DNA from: Unio delphinus
Lineage: Eukaryota; Mollusca; Bivalvia; Unionida; Unionidae
NCBI GenBank assembly: GCA_029339505.1
Contig: JAQISU010001235.1
Span: 34,199,315-34,263,314 of the forward strand
Reading direction: 5' to 3'
Length of the DNA stretch: 64,000 nt
Shown: piece after piece, positions 53,593 to 64,000 of the stretch
How the letters are laid out: the number at the start of each line of letters is the position of its first letter
Numbering within the stretch: position 1 is the first letter of the stretch
The notes under the pieces: generated by a model
Told to the model about the DNA's origin: nothing
What the model saw: the letters and a program-made list of their open reading frames with translations, nothing else
The model's database searches: none
Program-made: the position numbers and the translations under genes

Positions 53593-55199
53593 TTACCCCC
53601 GCCTTTAAAAGATCACTCGTCCCGAGTGACACAAACGCCACATTTCTGTGATTTAAATCACAATTTGAAGTATTTTTTTTTTTTTTTTTTTTCTAAATTT
53701 AACCCCACACCCGATAAACGATTACCAATATGATTATATACAACAACATAAACTATCCAAATCTAAACAAGTTGAATCCAAGATGAAATAATGTTTCAAC
53801 CACTTAGTCGGGTTCAAACTCCCTCACGACTTCCTCGAAATTGACTTGTCTAAGCATAGGTCTCTAACAACAGACATCAAATGCAACCAGAACCATTCCT
53901 CTTTACATTAAAACTCTGGTCTGGAGATTGCGTTTCCACCAGGACACACGTTCTCCTAATAGACCTTGGTACACCTGTACACATCACGAGGTTAGCGTTC
54001 TTCAGAGACACCTTCTCTTACTAACCTCCAACAAGTCAACCATGACTTCAATGCCCAAATATTTTTCAACTCAGCCTGTGCCAGACGATCCTATTTGTTT
54101 CTTTCACTGTTAATTCACTACAAATTCCACACCAGTTGTTACCTAAATCCCTAAGAAAACCTATCCCCAAACGCTAAAGTTTGGAACACCATCACATCAC
54201 GATTCAACTATAATTGTGGTGTGCACTACAATTTCTTCATGCTGCTAAATAACTAACACGTGCTTTGAATTGTCCTTCACAGTTTTCCAAATTGACACCA
54301 TTCCATTCATGCAGACAAGTCAAACTATGCATGATGAAAACCTCGCTGAACCATATATGATCATGAAGATGCGTGTAGACGATTTCTTTCTTCCTTCTTA
54401 ATGTGCTCTGTATAAATCAATTCTCAACTGGCAAGTCGCTAACAGTTCAATGACAAACAAAATACAGGTTCCGTCCTGTACTACCCCACGAGGTTAGAGA
54501 ATGCGTTCTTCAAATGAAACACGACCTCTTAAGAACCTCAAAAATAAGTCAACCATGAATTCAACGCCCATCTGGCACGACCCTATTGTCACCAACAGAA
54601 CGCTAGACTTGACACTGCCTTTTCAATCATCTTTTCACCACTTAACCGTACCCTACAGCAACACAAAAATAAAAATAAACAAATAGTCCACCAGCCTCCA
54701 AACACCCATACATAATACCCTTATTTTCTTTCAATTCAGCCATGTTTAACTCCAAGCACAATTCAAACAACTAGACTTAATTTACCACCTGGTCTCATGC
54801 AGCAACAACTTCTAGAACTTTTCTGCTCTAACACCACATGATTGCAAATTATAAAACTAATACATACAATAATAAAACCCCAATCAAGACCGACATCTGT
54901 CGTTACAGAATTTAAAAATATAAAACAAATAATCACACCAATAATCAAATTATTTACATAGCCTTTGGGCGCATTCTGATTTAATTGTAACTGCGCGGCT
55001 TTTAATTGTCACCCGTAGACAATATGTCTCAACCCATCCATGTAATAATTACGGGGAAAAATTATTACCCACCCATTTATAACTTTTATTTGCCGTTTCT
55101 ACTGGTGTATGACGCTTATTCAAATTTTGGAGTTTTACTCATTGTCCGTGCTACTAGCACATGACATATCTGAACTCATTTACAATGTATGTGTGCACC

Positions 55200-58100
55200 T
55201 TAGTACAACACAGCATCGTTTCTTCGTCGCGCCCTTCTTTGTTCCATTAACTTGGCCCTTTGGGCTGTAATTGGATATGGTGATTCCTCTTCTTCCCTAT
55301 CGGTTTCATCACCGCTATCGTGCATATTTTCCTGGCCATCGGTGTCTTGGTGTTCACTCTCAGGTCGCACCAAGCATGGTTTTAGTCGGTTGAAGTGAAC
55401 AATCTGAGTCGCCTTATGATCGGTCCGTGCAATCAGGTATGTAACATCCGTTATCTTCTTTGCAATTCGCCACGGTCCAGTCCATTTGACCATAAGTTTA
55501 GGTGATTTACCTTTCTTTCTTAGTGTCTGGTGCAACCACACCATGTCACCATCACTAAAAGACTGGCCGTGAACCTTGAGATCATAGGCGACTTTCTGAT
55601 GCCGAATAGCTGTGCCTAATTGTTTTCGTGCTTCTTCGTTTGCCTCCCACATTGCATTTCTATAATTTGCCACAAATTGAGACAGATTCTTTGGGGCCTC
55701 GTCTGGTGTTTTGCCAACTAGAAGATCTGTAGGGAGAATCACTTCTCTACCCAGCATCAGCTTGTTTGGGGTGAATCCAGAGGAAGTGTGCTCAGATGCA
55801 CGATAGGCCATGCTCGTAAGAGAAAGGTACTGGTCCCAGTTTTCTGGTTTATCATCTACATATGCTGCAAGCATCTGGCATAACGTTCTGTTATACCGTT
55901 CCACCATCCCATTACATTGCGGATGATAGGGAGACGTTCGCGTTTTCTTAATCCCTAACATTACACAGAGCTCTTTGAATACGGCACTTTCGAACTGTCG
56001 GCCTTGGTCAGATAATAGTACACGAGGTACACCAAATCTACAAATAAAATTATCCAACAACGCTCTTGCAACCGTGATGGCTTCAATATTAGGTAGAGGC
56101 ACCGCCTCTATCCACTTAGTGAAATGATCTCCAATTACCAGGATATATGCATTACCTTCGTCTGTCTTCGTAAGGGGTCCCAAAATATCCAAGGCTACTA
56201 GCTCTCCTGCTTCACCAGCCGATATGCCCTGAAGTTTCGCCCGGCGCTTCTGCTTGGGACTTTTATGCTGAGCGCAAACGGAGCATGTCGCACAGTAGTC
56301 ACGTATATCATCCCGCATACCGGGCCAATAGTAACGTTGACGCACTTTACTGAGGGTTTTGTCGACACCTAAATGTCCCCCGGCGGCTCCATCATGGCAT
56401 TGTTTTAGCACTTCACGCCTCCAACTGTATGGTACGACGATGAACCTTTTAACTGGCTTTCCAGAACGATCTAGCCAAACTCGCACAAGTATCCCGTCTG
56501 ACATCTCTAATAATTTATATGTCCCCCATAACGCCTTAACTTCTGCGCTATTCCCAGATACCTCTTCCCATGCAGGGCGTTGCTGCCTCTCAACCCAACT
56601 AATTACTCGTGACAAAGTAGCATCTTGTCTCTGTATCCCTCCAAAATGTATCCCACTGTCTAGCCGTATAGCAGATAATCCCACGCTACATTTGCTACAG
56701 TATCTGCACCCGCTGCAAGGTAAGCGACTCAAGCCATCAGCATTGGCATGTTTAGTTCCAGGGCGATGTTCTATCACAAAATCATATTCTGATAACTGCT
56801 CCAACCAACGGGCCAACTGTCCCTCTGGCTCTTTGAAGCTCATGAGCCATCGCAGGCTACTGTGGTCAGTGCGTACCTTGAAATTTCTCCCATAAAGGTA
56901 TGTCTTAAAGTGACGAATAAAATGTACGACAGCCAACAGCTCACGACGAGTGACACAGTATTGACGTTCTGTCCTGTCCAAACACCGACTAGCGTAAGCT
57001 ACCACTCTTTCTTTGCCATCTATGTTCTGGGACAGGACAGCACCTATGGCTTCACCACTCGCATCTGTGTCGAGTATAAAGGGGCTATTGAAGTCCGGTA
57101 CAGCCAACACTGGTGCAGAGGAAAGCGCTTTACGCAATTTTTCGAATGCCGCCTGATGTAATTCTGTCCAGTGGAAAACTGAATTCTTTGTCGTTAGCTG
57201 ATGTAAGGGAGCTGCAATATCGGCAAAGTTTCTTACGTACCGCCTATAATAACTGCAAAAACCTAGGAACCTCCGCACTGCGGTAATTGATTTTGGAGTA
57301 GGCCATTTCAAAACAGCTGCCACTTTCTCAGGATCAGTTGCAACTCCAGCTGCGGAAATAGCGTGACCAAGATACCTAACTTCTCTCGCACATAGTGTAC
57401 ATTTGCTGGGTTTCAACTTTAGGCCAGCCCCTAGAAGACGGGTAAAGACGCGCGCTTGTCTTTCAAGCAACTGATTGAACGTGCTCCCGAAAACTATAAC
57501 GTCGTCGAGGTAAATTAGACAAACTTCATATTGCAACCCGGCTAGGACGGCTTCCATAAGTCGTTCAAAGGTCCCAGGCGCGTTGCATAAACCGAACGAC
57601 ATGACTTTAAACTGATAGAGACCCCTTCGCGTTGCAAACGCTGTCTTAGGCCGATCTGCTTGCTCAATTTCTACTTGCCAGTACCCTGACATCAAATCTA
57701 ATGTGGAGAACCAGCTCATACCTGACAGTGAATCGAGACTATCATCAATTCTAGGAAGAGGGTACGCATCCTTCTCTGTAACTGCATTTAGCGCCCTATA
57801 ATCTACGCAAAACCTCTTCTTCCCATCCTTGTTAGCTACTAAGACCACTGGGGCAGCCCAAGGGCTTACAGACGGTTCTATAACCCCTTTTCTAAGCATG
57901 TCGTCAACTTGTATGTCAATCTCCTGACGGAGCTGGAACTGTAATCTTCTAGGTGGGACTCTAATTGGCGCGGTATTGCCTGTTTTGACAGTGTGCTTGA
58001 TCAAGTTTGTTCTGCCCAAGTCGTCATCATCTTTAGCAAACACTGTGCAAAATTCACTTAATTGTTTGCTTAGGCCTCGTGCTTCATCCGGAGTCAAATG

Positions 58101-60230
58101 GACGCTTGACTTCTCAAACAATTCAGTTAAATGTGAAGGCAGACTGCTGTTCGAATCCGGTTTCTGACTTTCGACAATTTGTGTCGATAGGGCCGCACTG
58201 GCTTCGGCACAACAAACACCAGCCTGCAAGTTTACCACCTCTTTAGTCGGGTTTAGCAACCGTATTGGCACTGTTCCGTCCATCGTCTTAATGACGGCTC
58301 GCGCGACAAGGATTTTAGTTTCATGCCTAAACATCGATAGAGGCTCTAGCACTGACTCTGTAGCTAGCTTCCCACAACCAACATTCGCCATCCAACCTCG
58401 CGTGATAACTTCCGTCTCTGCCGGGACAATGATGTTTTCAGCCAAGGTGATACGATGACAGCCCATAGACCCCGCAAAGTGGCATGGGAGTTTTAGTCCC
58501 TGCATCTGCAGTGTACACTGCGTAATACTAATATCGCACTTATGCAGCCGAAAAAAATCTAACCCAAGTATTCCATCGGGCCTAATGTCAGCTACAACGA
58601 AAACATGTCGCCTTCTGACACCTGTCCAAGCAATGCAAAATTCAGCCTGACCATATGTTTCAATTTTGTTACTGGATGCACTGATTAGTTGACTATCCAC
58701 GGCATTGAGTTTTGGCTTTATATGACCAAGTGTTTCATACCGCCTCTTGCTGATGATCGAAACAGCAGCGCCTGTGTCTGCTAGTAAAGCGAGCTCCACT
58801 CCATTAACACAACATTGCGTGTATAGTCCCGGCTCCTCGTTTACATAACGTACAGGTTTGGCGTTTTCTGTTCTTGTCCTCCTAGAATCTCCCTCTCTTT
58901 GGCCTCTTGTTCTCCATCGTTCATTGTATCTGTTTAAAGGCTTGGTGCATTCGCTTTGGTAATGACCCCGACCATTACGATTCCAACACTGGACCCCTGT
59001 TCGCCTTGAATCGCGTTGCTTATCCCCCGACTCGTGCCAACGACCTAATGCATCTTGATGTTTTTCAGTCAATTTCTTATTTTGTTTTATTAATTCTTCT
59101 ACTTTTGCTTCTAACCTTGCTATTTCAGTTATATTTGTACTATCGTCGTCCTTGTCTTCTGACTCTTCATAGCCTCTACATGCCGAACTTACTGGCTTCT
59201 GTCTTACGCCAGCACGCAGGAAAGCCTCCCATTCAACCCCTACTCTGATGGATTCTTGCAAACTACTAGGGTGATGCCGCCAAATTTCAAGTTTTAGGTT
59301 TTCATCTTGTACTGCCCCTAAGAAATGGTCCTTTGCAAGCCTATCGCGGATATCAGGCGGGCAACCAGGATATGCCAAAGAAACCAGTCTCTGTATCGTT
59401 TGACCTAATTCAGGGAGCGTTTCTCCTTTTTTTCTGAAACAGCTTCGAAGCTGTGCCTTGTAGTACTCATCTTGGTTACGAGGCGCAAAGCGAGCTTCCA
59501 ATGAAGTTTTCAATTTCTCAAATTCGACTTGACCGGGCTGGACTTGGAGATCGGTTAAGACTTGGAGAGCGTCTCTCCTTAAACACGCTGCCAAACGCAA
59601 TCCCTTTTCAGTTTCGCTCCATTCATTAATCATAGCGCAGTGTTCGAAATGTGTCATATAGTCGAGAAAAGGTTGAGAACCATCATAAATGTCTGCTTTA
59701 ACTGTTGCCTTATTTCTAGTTGGAGGCGCAGAAGCACAGAGTTCTGTTTTTGCAGTTTCGACCTTCTTGCTCAACTGAAAGTCTGGCGTCTCCCTTACTT
59801 CCTTAACCTCACTGCGGCTCCCATTCGAACATTTTGTCAACAAATGACCCATGGTGGTACTTAACCTGTCAAACTTGTCCGTAATGAGTGTGTCAATGGT
59901 CTGAAGCAGACTATCAGTAGGCGAACTACTCGCTCCCTTGGATACTGAGTACGTGGTTCGATCATAAATGTCTGCCTTCACGTTCTCAGGCACACTCTCT
60001 TTAATGGTTCTGAACCTCAGATCTTCAGCCCATCCATCACGTGCACGTACATTGCCACTATCGGCCTCGCACGGAGTTGAAGTCGCATAGCATTGAACAC
60101 CACTGTCTACGTCTATTAACTTTCTTGGCCTCCTATCAATAGGCGACAATGGCGACAAGAGTCGCCAATGCACAGACTGTGGTAAAGGCGTATTCAATAA
60201 TGAGGTAGGTGTACCTCTGCCTGTAGCCAT
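55200..60230 (-). CDS. gag-pol: Ty3/gypsy Gag-Pol polyprotein, unit 4
   Basis: Full-length frame with the unit-1 protein variants (Arg860, Ala1233) and an uninterrupted poly-T downstream. At the silent site near 56206 (ctcctgc) it agrees with units 2 and 3, so it is a mosaic and not a plain copy of unit 1. Confidence 0.96.
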   Translation of the reverse strand: MATGRGTPTSLLNTPLPQSVHWRLLSPLSPIDRRPRKLIDVDSGVQCYATSTPCEADSGNVRARDGWAEDLRFRTIKESVPENVKADIYDRTTYSVSKGASSSPTDSLLQTIDTLITDKFDRLSTTMGHLLTKCSNGSRSEVKEVRETPDFQLSKKVETAKTELCASAPPTRNKATVKADIYDGSQPFLDYMTHFEHCAMINEWSETEKGLRLAACLRRDALQVLTDLQVQPGQVEFEKLKTSLEARFAPRNQDEYYKAQLRSCFRKKGETLPELGQTIQRLVSLAYPGCPPDIRDRLAKDHFLGAVQDENLKLEIWRHHPSSLQESIRVGVEWEAFLRAGVRQKPVSSACRGYEESEDKDDDSTNITEIARLEAKVEELIKQNKKLTEKHQDALGRWHESGDKQRDSRRTGVQCWNRNGRGHYQSECTKPLNRYNERWRTRGQREGDSRRTRTENAKPVRYVNEEPGLYTQCCVNGVELALLADTGAAVSIISKRRYETLGHIKPKLNAVDSQLISASSNKIETYGQAEFCIAWTGVRRRHVFVVADIRPDGILGLDFFRLHKCDISITQCTLQMQGLKLPCHFAGSMGCHRITLAENIIVPAETEVITRGWMANVGCGKLATESVLEPLSMFRHETKILVARAVIKTMDGTVPIRLLNPTKEVVNLQAGVCCAEASAALSTQIVESQKPDSNSSLPSHLTELFEKSSVHLTPDEARGLSKQLSEFCTVFAKDDDDLGRTNLIKHTVKTGNTAPIRVPPRRLQFQLRQEIDIQVDDMLRKGVIEPSVSPWAAPVVLVANKDGKKRFCVDYRALNAVTEKDAYPLPRIDDSLDSLSGMSWFSTLDLMSGYWQVEIEQADRPKTAFATRRGLYQFKVMSFGLCNAPGTFERLMEAVLAGLQYEVCLIYLDDVIVFGSTFNQLLERQARVFTRLLGAGLKLKPSKCTLCAREVRYLGHAISAAGVATDPEKVAAVLKWPTPKSITAVRRFLGFCSYYRRYVRNFADIAAPLHQLTTKNSVFHWTELHQAAFEKLRKALSSAPVLAVPDFNSPFILDTDASGEAIGAVLSQNIDGKERVVAYASRCLDRTERQYCVTRRELLAVVHFIRHFKTYLYGRNFKVRTDHSSLRWLMSFKEPEGQLARWLEQLSEYDFVIEHRPGTKHANADGLSRLPCSGCRYCSKCSVGLSAIRLDSGIHFGGIQRQDATLSRVISWVERQQRPAWEEVSGNSAEVKALWGTYKLLEMSDGILVRVWLDRSGKPVKRFIVVPYSWRREVLKQCHDGAAGGHLGVDKTLSKVRQRYYWPGMRDDIRDYCATCSVCAQHKSPKQKRRAKLQGISAGEAGELVALDILGPLTKTDEGNAYILVIGDHFTKWIEAVPLPNIEAITVARALLDNFICRFGVPRVLLSDQGRQFESAVFKELCVMLGIKKTRTSPYHPQCNGMVERYNRTLCQMLAAYVDDKPENWDQYLSLTSMAYRASEHTSSGFTPNKLMLGREVILPTDLLVGKTPDEAPKNLSQFVANYRNAMWEANEEARKQLGTAIRHQKVAYDLKVHGQSFSDGDMVWLHQTLRKKGKSPKLMVKWTGPWRIAKKITDVTYLIARTDHKATQIVHFNRLKPCLVRPESEHQDTDGQENMHDSGDETDREEEESPYPITAQRAKLMEQRRARRRNDAVLY

Positions 60231-60901
60231 CCTAATAATTTATAATACTCTTGCAATACTCACAATTTGCCTGTGTCGATGTACTTGGTAGCACACTACC
60301 AATTGCTATTTAAGACCAATGAAACCGTATGCGGTTGTTATTGTTATTATTATTATAAGCCCCCGAATCCCTTATTGAATTTCAATAAATACAGCATAAG
60401 GTTTATGAATTTACCAAATACAGCGGGGAGAAGGTGTTGTCAAACACACGTTCTTTTGCTTTTATTAATTGTTCTTGTAAACTACTAACTTTAAAAATAA
60501 TAACCAGCTAATGCCTTCACTCTAACATAAGTAAAAATACTAACACAGCCGACTATCATAAAAATGTCTGCTCAACTTCTCGCTTTCTGCGCGACCTACC
60601 AAATACAATACTTTTGTCATCGCTGTACTATATCCCGGATAAAACACTCCATCCTGCTTGAACATAGTACTCCTCTTAAAAATCCTTCTCAGCAGCAAAT
60701 GCATATATCTACTCTCGCAGACCAAATGTCGCGAAATCTCAATAAACGAAGTTAAAGTCGCACTAGCCATAATATTTCTTTCCTCTTTCTTTCCAAATGC
60801 GAAGCAATAGTCAGTTTCACACATAATGACTCTGAATAAATTGCAAACCATGACAGAACTATTCACACATATCCCAAAACGCTGCCACCAGAAATTTTTC
60901 T

Positions 60902-61526
60902 TGTTACAAGCACAGGGGTATTCACTTGACCGAGCGGTGTCAAAACCCTGGCGCGAGTCACGCTGGAAGTCATATGTTTTCCCCAAATTTCCAAAGACTT
61001 CCATACAACTTAAGTTGTAAAATGGAAAGAAAGACGTGTCTGCTATAATTATTAATCTTTGCTGTAATCAATTGGCGACCCAAAGGAGACAACTTGCCCA
61101 AACGTCCATTAACTGCACCTTTACATGGTTTTTCTTCATTATCATCCGTTTTCCGTACCGATAGCTTGTCATGCCATAGAAATTACACCAGTATTCCCTT
61201 ACTAACTGGGAAATATTTAACTGCGCGACCCTAGGCCAGTCCATCCACAGAATTTCCGGCGTATCACACTCATATACATACGCCAATTTTCCACTATGGC
61301 CACATAAACGGTACCTACCAAGTTCCAACTTATTGATTCCATTCTATAATTTACTGATTTCCAACCATAAATGCTGCCTTTTCAATCACACTACTTGTAT
61401 ACACCACTGAATTTTAATATGGACTATGTTACACCCCAGGGACAGTCATTCGGCTTGTACCCAAAATCACTACTAACGACCCAAGCATGGTTCAAATTCA
61501 CTAACACTTACTCCAAATTTATTACA
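60902..61526 (-). repeat. LTR 5, shared by gypsy units 4 and 5
   Basis: Has a private base (caattggcgacc near 61070, where the others have caatgggcgacc). Confidence 0.65.
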
Positions 61527-63133
61527 TTACCCCCGCCTTTAAAAGATCACTCGTCCCGAGTGACACAAACGCCACATTTCTGTGATCTAAATCACAATTT
61601 GAAGTATTTTTTTATTTTTTTTTTTTCTAAATTTAACCCCACACCCGATAAACGATTACCAATATGATTATATACAACAACATAAACTATCCAAATCTAA
61701 ACAAGTTGAATCCAAGATGAAATAATGTTTCAACCACTTAGTCGGGTTCAAACTCCCTCACGACTTCCTCGAAATTGACTTGTCTAAGCATAGGTCTCTA
61801 ACAACAGACATCAAATGCAACCAGAACCATTCCTCTTTACATTAAAACTCTGGTCTGGAGATTGCGTTTCCACCAGGACACACGTTCTCCTAATAGACCT
61901 TGGTACACCTGTACACATCACGAGGTTAGCGTTCTTCAGAGACACCTTCTCTTACTAACCTCCAACAAGTCAACCATGACTTCAATGCCCAAATATTTTT
62001 CAACTCAGCCTGTGCCAGACGATCCTATTTGTTTCTTTCACTGTTAATTCACTACAAATTCCACACCAGTTGTTACCTAAATCCCTAAGAAAACCTATCC
62101 CCAAACGCTAAAGTTTGGAACACCATCACATCACGATTCAACTATAATTGTGGTGTGCACTACAATTTCTTCATGCTGCTAAATAACTAACACGTGCTTT
62201 GAATTGTCCTTCACAGTTTTCCAAATTGACACCATTCCATTCATGCAGACAAGTCAAACTATGCATGATGAAAACCTCGCTGAACCATATATGATCATGA
62301 AGATGCGTGTAGACGATTTCTTTCTTCCTTCTTAATGTGCTCTGTATAAATCAATTCTCAACTGGCAAGTCGCTAACAGTTCAATGACAAACAAAATACA
62401 GGTTCCGTCCTGTACTACCCCACGAGGTTAGAGAATGCGTTCTTCAAATGAAACACGACCTCTTAAGAACCTCAAAAATAAGTCAACCATGAATTCAACG
62501 CCCATCTGGCACGACCCTATTGTCACCAACAGAACGCTAGACTTGACACTGCCTTTTCAATCATCTTTTCACCACTTAACCGTACCCTACAGCAACACAA
62601 AAATAAAAATAAACAAATAGTCCACCAGCCTCCAAACACCCATACATAATACCCTTATTTTCTTTCAATTCAGCCATGTTTAACTCCAAGCACAATTCAA
62701 ACAACTAGACTTAATTTACCACCTGGTCTCATGCAGCAACAACTTCTAGAACTTTTCTGCTCTAACACCACATGATTGCAAATTATAAAACTAATACATA
62801 CAATAATAAAACCCCAATCAAGACCGACATCTGTCGTTACAGAATTTAAAAATATAAAACAAATAATCACACCAATAATCAAATTATTTACATAGCCTTT
62901 GGGCGCATTCTGATTTAATTGTAACTGCGCGGCTTTTAATTGTCACCCGTAGACAATATGTCTCAACCCATCCATGTAATAATTACGGGGAAAAATTATT
63001 ACCCACCCATTTATAACTTTTATTTGCCGTTTCTACTGGTGTATGACGCTTATTCAAATTTTGGAGTTTTACTCATTGTCAGTGCTACTAGCACATGACA
63101 TATCTGAACTCATTTACAATGTATGTGTGCACC

Positions 63134-64000
63134 TTAGTACAACACAGCATCGTTTCTTCGTCGCGCCCTTCTTTGTTCCATTAACTTGGCCCTTTGGGCT
63201 GTAATTGGATATGGTGATTCCTCTTCTTCCCTATCGGTTTCATCACCGCTATCGTGCATATTTTCCTGGCCATCGGTGTCTTGGTGTTCACTCTCAGGTC
63301 GCACCAAGCATGGTTTTAGTCGGTTGAAGTGAACAATCTGAGTCGCCTTATGATCGGTCCGTGCAATCTGGTATGTAACATCCGTTATCTTCTTTGCAAT
63401 TCGCCACGGTCCAGTCCATTTGACCATAAGTTTAGGTGATTTACCTTTCTTTCTTAGTGTCTGGTGCAACCACACCATGTCACCATCACTAAAAGACTGG
63501 CCGTGAACCTTGAGATCATAGGCGACTTTCTGATGCCGAATAGCTGTGCCTAATTGTTTTCGTGCTTCTTCGTTTGCCTCCCACATTGCATTTCTATAAT
63601 TTGCCACAAATTGAGACAGATTCTTTGGGGCCTCGTCTGGTGTTTTGCCAACTAGAAGATCTGTAGGGAGAATCACTTCTCTACCCAGCATCAGCTTGTT
63701 TGGGGTGAATCCAGAGGAAGTGTGCTCAGATGCACGATAGGCCATGCTCGTAAGAGAAAGGTACTGGTCCCAGTTTTCTGGTTTATCATCTACATATGCT
63801 GCAAGCATCTGGCATAACGTTCTGTTATACCGTTCCACCATCCCATTACATTGCGGATGATAGGGAGACGTTCGCGTTTTCTTAATCCCTAACATTACAC
63901 AGAGCTCTTTGAATACGGCACTTTCGAACTGTCGGCCTTGGTCAGATAATAGTACACGAGGTACACCAAATCTACAAATAAAATTATCCAACAACGCTCT
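63134..64000 (-). CDS. gag-pol: Ty3/gypsy Gag-Pol polyprotein, unit 5 (C-terminal part, cut by window end)
   Basis: The integrase core from just before the second catalytic Asp to the C-terminus; the rest lies beyond the window. It shows a private Leu-to-Gln change in the GPY/F-like module (VTYQIARTD) and a private base in the 3' region near 63080. The frame is open to the window edge. Confidence 0.93.
   Translation of the reverse strand, partial: RALLDNFICRFGVPRVLLSDQGRQFESAVFKELCVMLGIKKTRTSPYHPQCNGMVERYNRTLCQMLAAYVDDKPENWDQYLSLTSMAYRASEHTSSGFTPNKLMLGREVILPTDLLVGKTPDEAPKNLSQFVANYRNAMWEANEEARKQLGTAIRHQKVAYDLKVHGQSFSDGDMVWLHQTLRKKGKSPKLMVKWTGPWRIAKKITDVTYQIARTDHKATQIVHFNRLKPCLVRPESEHQDTDGQENMHDSGDETDREEEESPYPITAQRAKLMEQRRARRRNDAVLY

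Larger units (their letters stand above)
29168..64000 (-). mobile_element. Tandem head-to-tail array of a Ty3/gypsy retrotransposon, four full units plus a partial fifth
   Basis: The sequence repeats with a period of 7,934 bp (7,932 in unit 1, owing to a shorter poly-T). Units start at 29168, 37100, 45034, 52968 and 60902. Homology to the array starts abruptly at TGTTACAAGC (29168), which marks the outer LTR edge. Each unit, in element orientation, is LTR, tRNA-Leu primer site, about 650-bp leader, one gag-pol ORF, a 1.6-kb non-coding 3' region and polypurine tract. The next LTR serves both neighbours. Units differ at only a handful of positions. The right end is outside the window. Confidence 0.93.

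Overview
The window is animal genomic DNA, most likely from a mollusc, perhaps a bivalve. The evidence is AT-rich sequence with long (AT)n and (CA)n microsatellites, tRNA-derived SINEs of a type I associate with bivalves, a LINE 3' relic, a capsid-encoding Polinton/Maverick, and Ty3/gypsy elements primed by tRNA-Leu. The species assignment is inference. I saw no host protein-coding gene.

Layout. 1-4601: host DNA with microsatellites, minisatellites and, at the left edge, a primer-binding-site signature of an LTR element. 4602-20871: a 16.27-kb Polinton/Maverick (endogenous polintovirus-like element) bounded by 180-bp terminal inverted repeats and set inside a (TA)n tract. 20872-29167: host DNA with 48-, 54- and 43-bp tandem repeats, two inverted SINE copies and a LINE tail. 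29168-64000: a head-to-tail array of a Ty3/gypsy element on the minus strand with a 7,934-bp period. It holds four complete gag-pol ORFs of 1,676 codons and a fifth cut by the window end; neighbouring units appear to share single LTRs.

The Polinton carries a near-complete virus-like gene set. Replication and integration: RVE integrase, and protein-primed DNA polymerase B fused to an SF1 helicase and a C-terminal HNH module. Packaging and maturation: FtsK/HerA-type ATPase and adenovirus-type cysteine protease. Virion: double-jelly-roll major capsid, penton-like protein, pX-like hydrophobic protein, a fibre-like heptad-repeat protein, a membrane protein, a zinc ribbon and a parvovirus-type phospholipase A2 domain. 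It also has a zinc-finger protein, a separate HNH/NUMOD endonuclease and small unknowns. At least six lesions interrupt five genes: one in-frame TGA, four 1-nt shifts at homopolymers and one probable shift near the fibre start. Most reading frames are otherwise intact, so this is a very young relic or one with consensus errors at homopolymers.

Structures not explained by simple gene calling: (i) each Polinton TIR contains a 152-bp segment closed by the same 16-bp inverted repeats as the whole element; (ii) four structural genes share a TTGAAAA...TAG motif 13-16 nt before their ATG, and two others share ACGATTTAGAMTC exactly 16 nt before theirs; (iii) a repeated AAATCN-N4-NGATTT palindrome lies just after the stop codons that precede capsid-region boundaries; (iv) a gypsy array, nearly identical from unit to unit, shows an ABBA variant pattern along its units.
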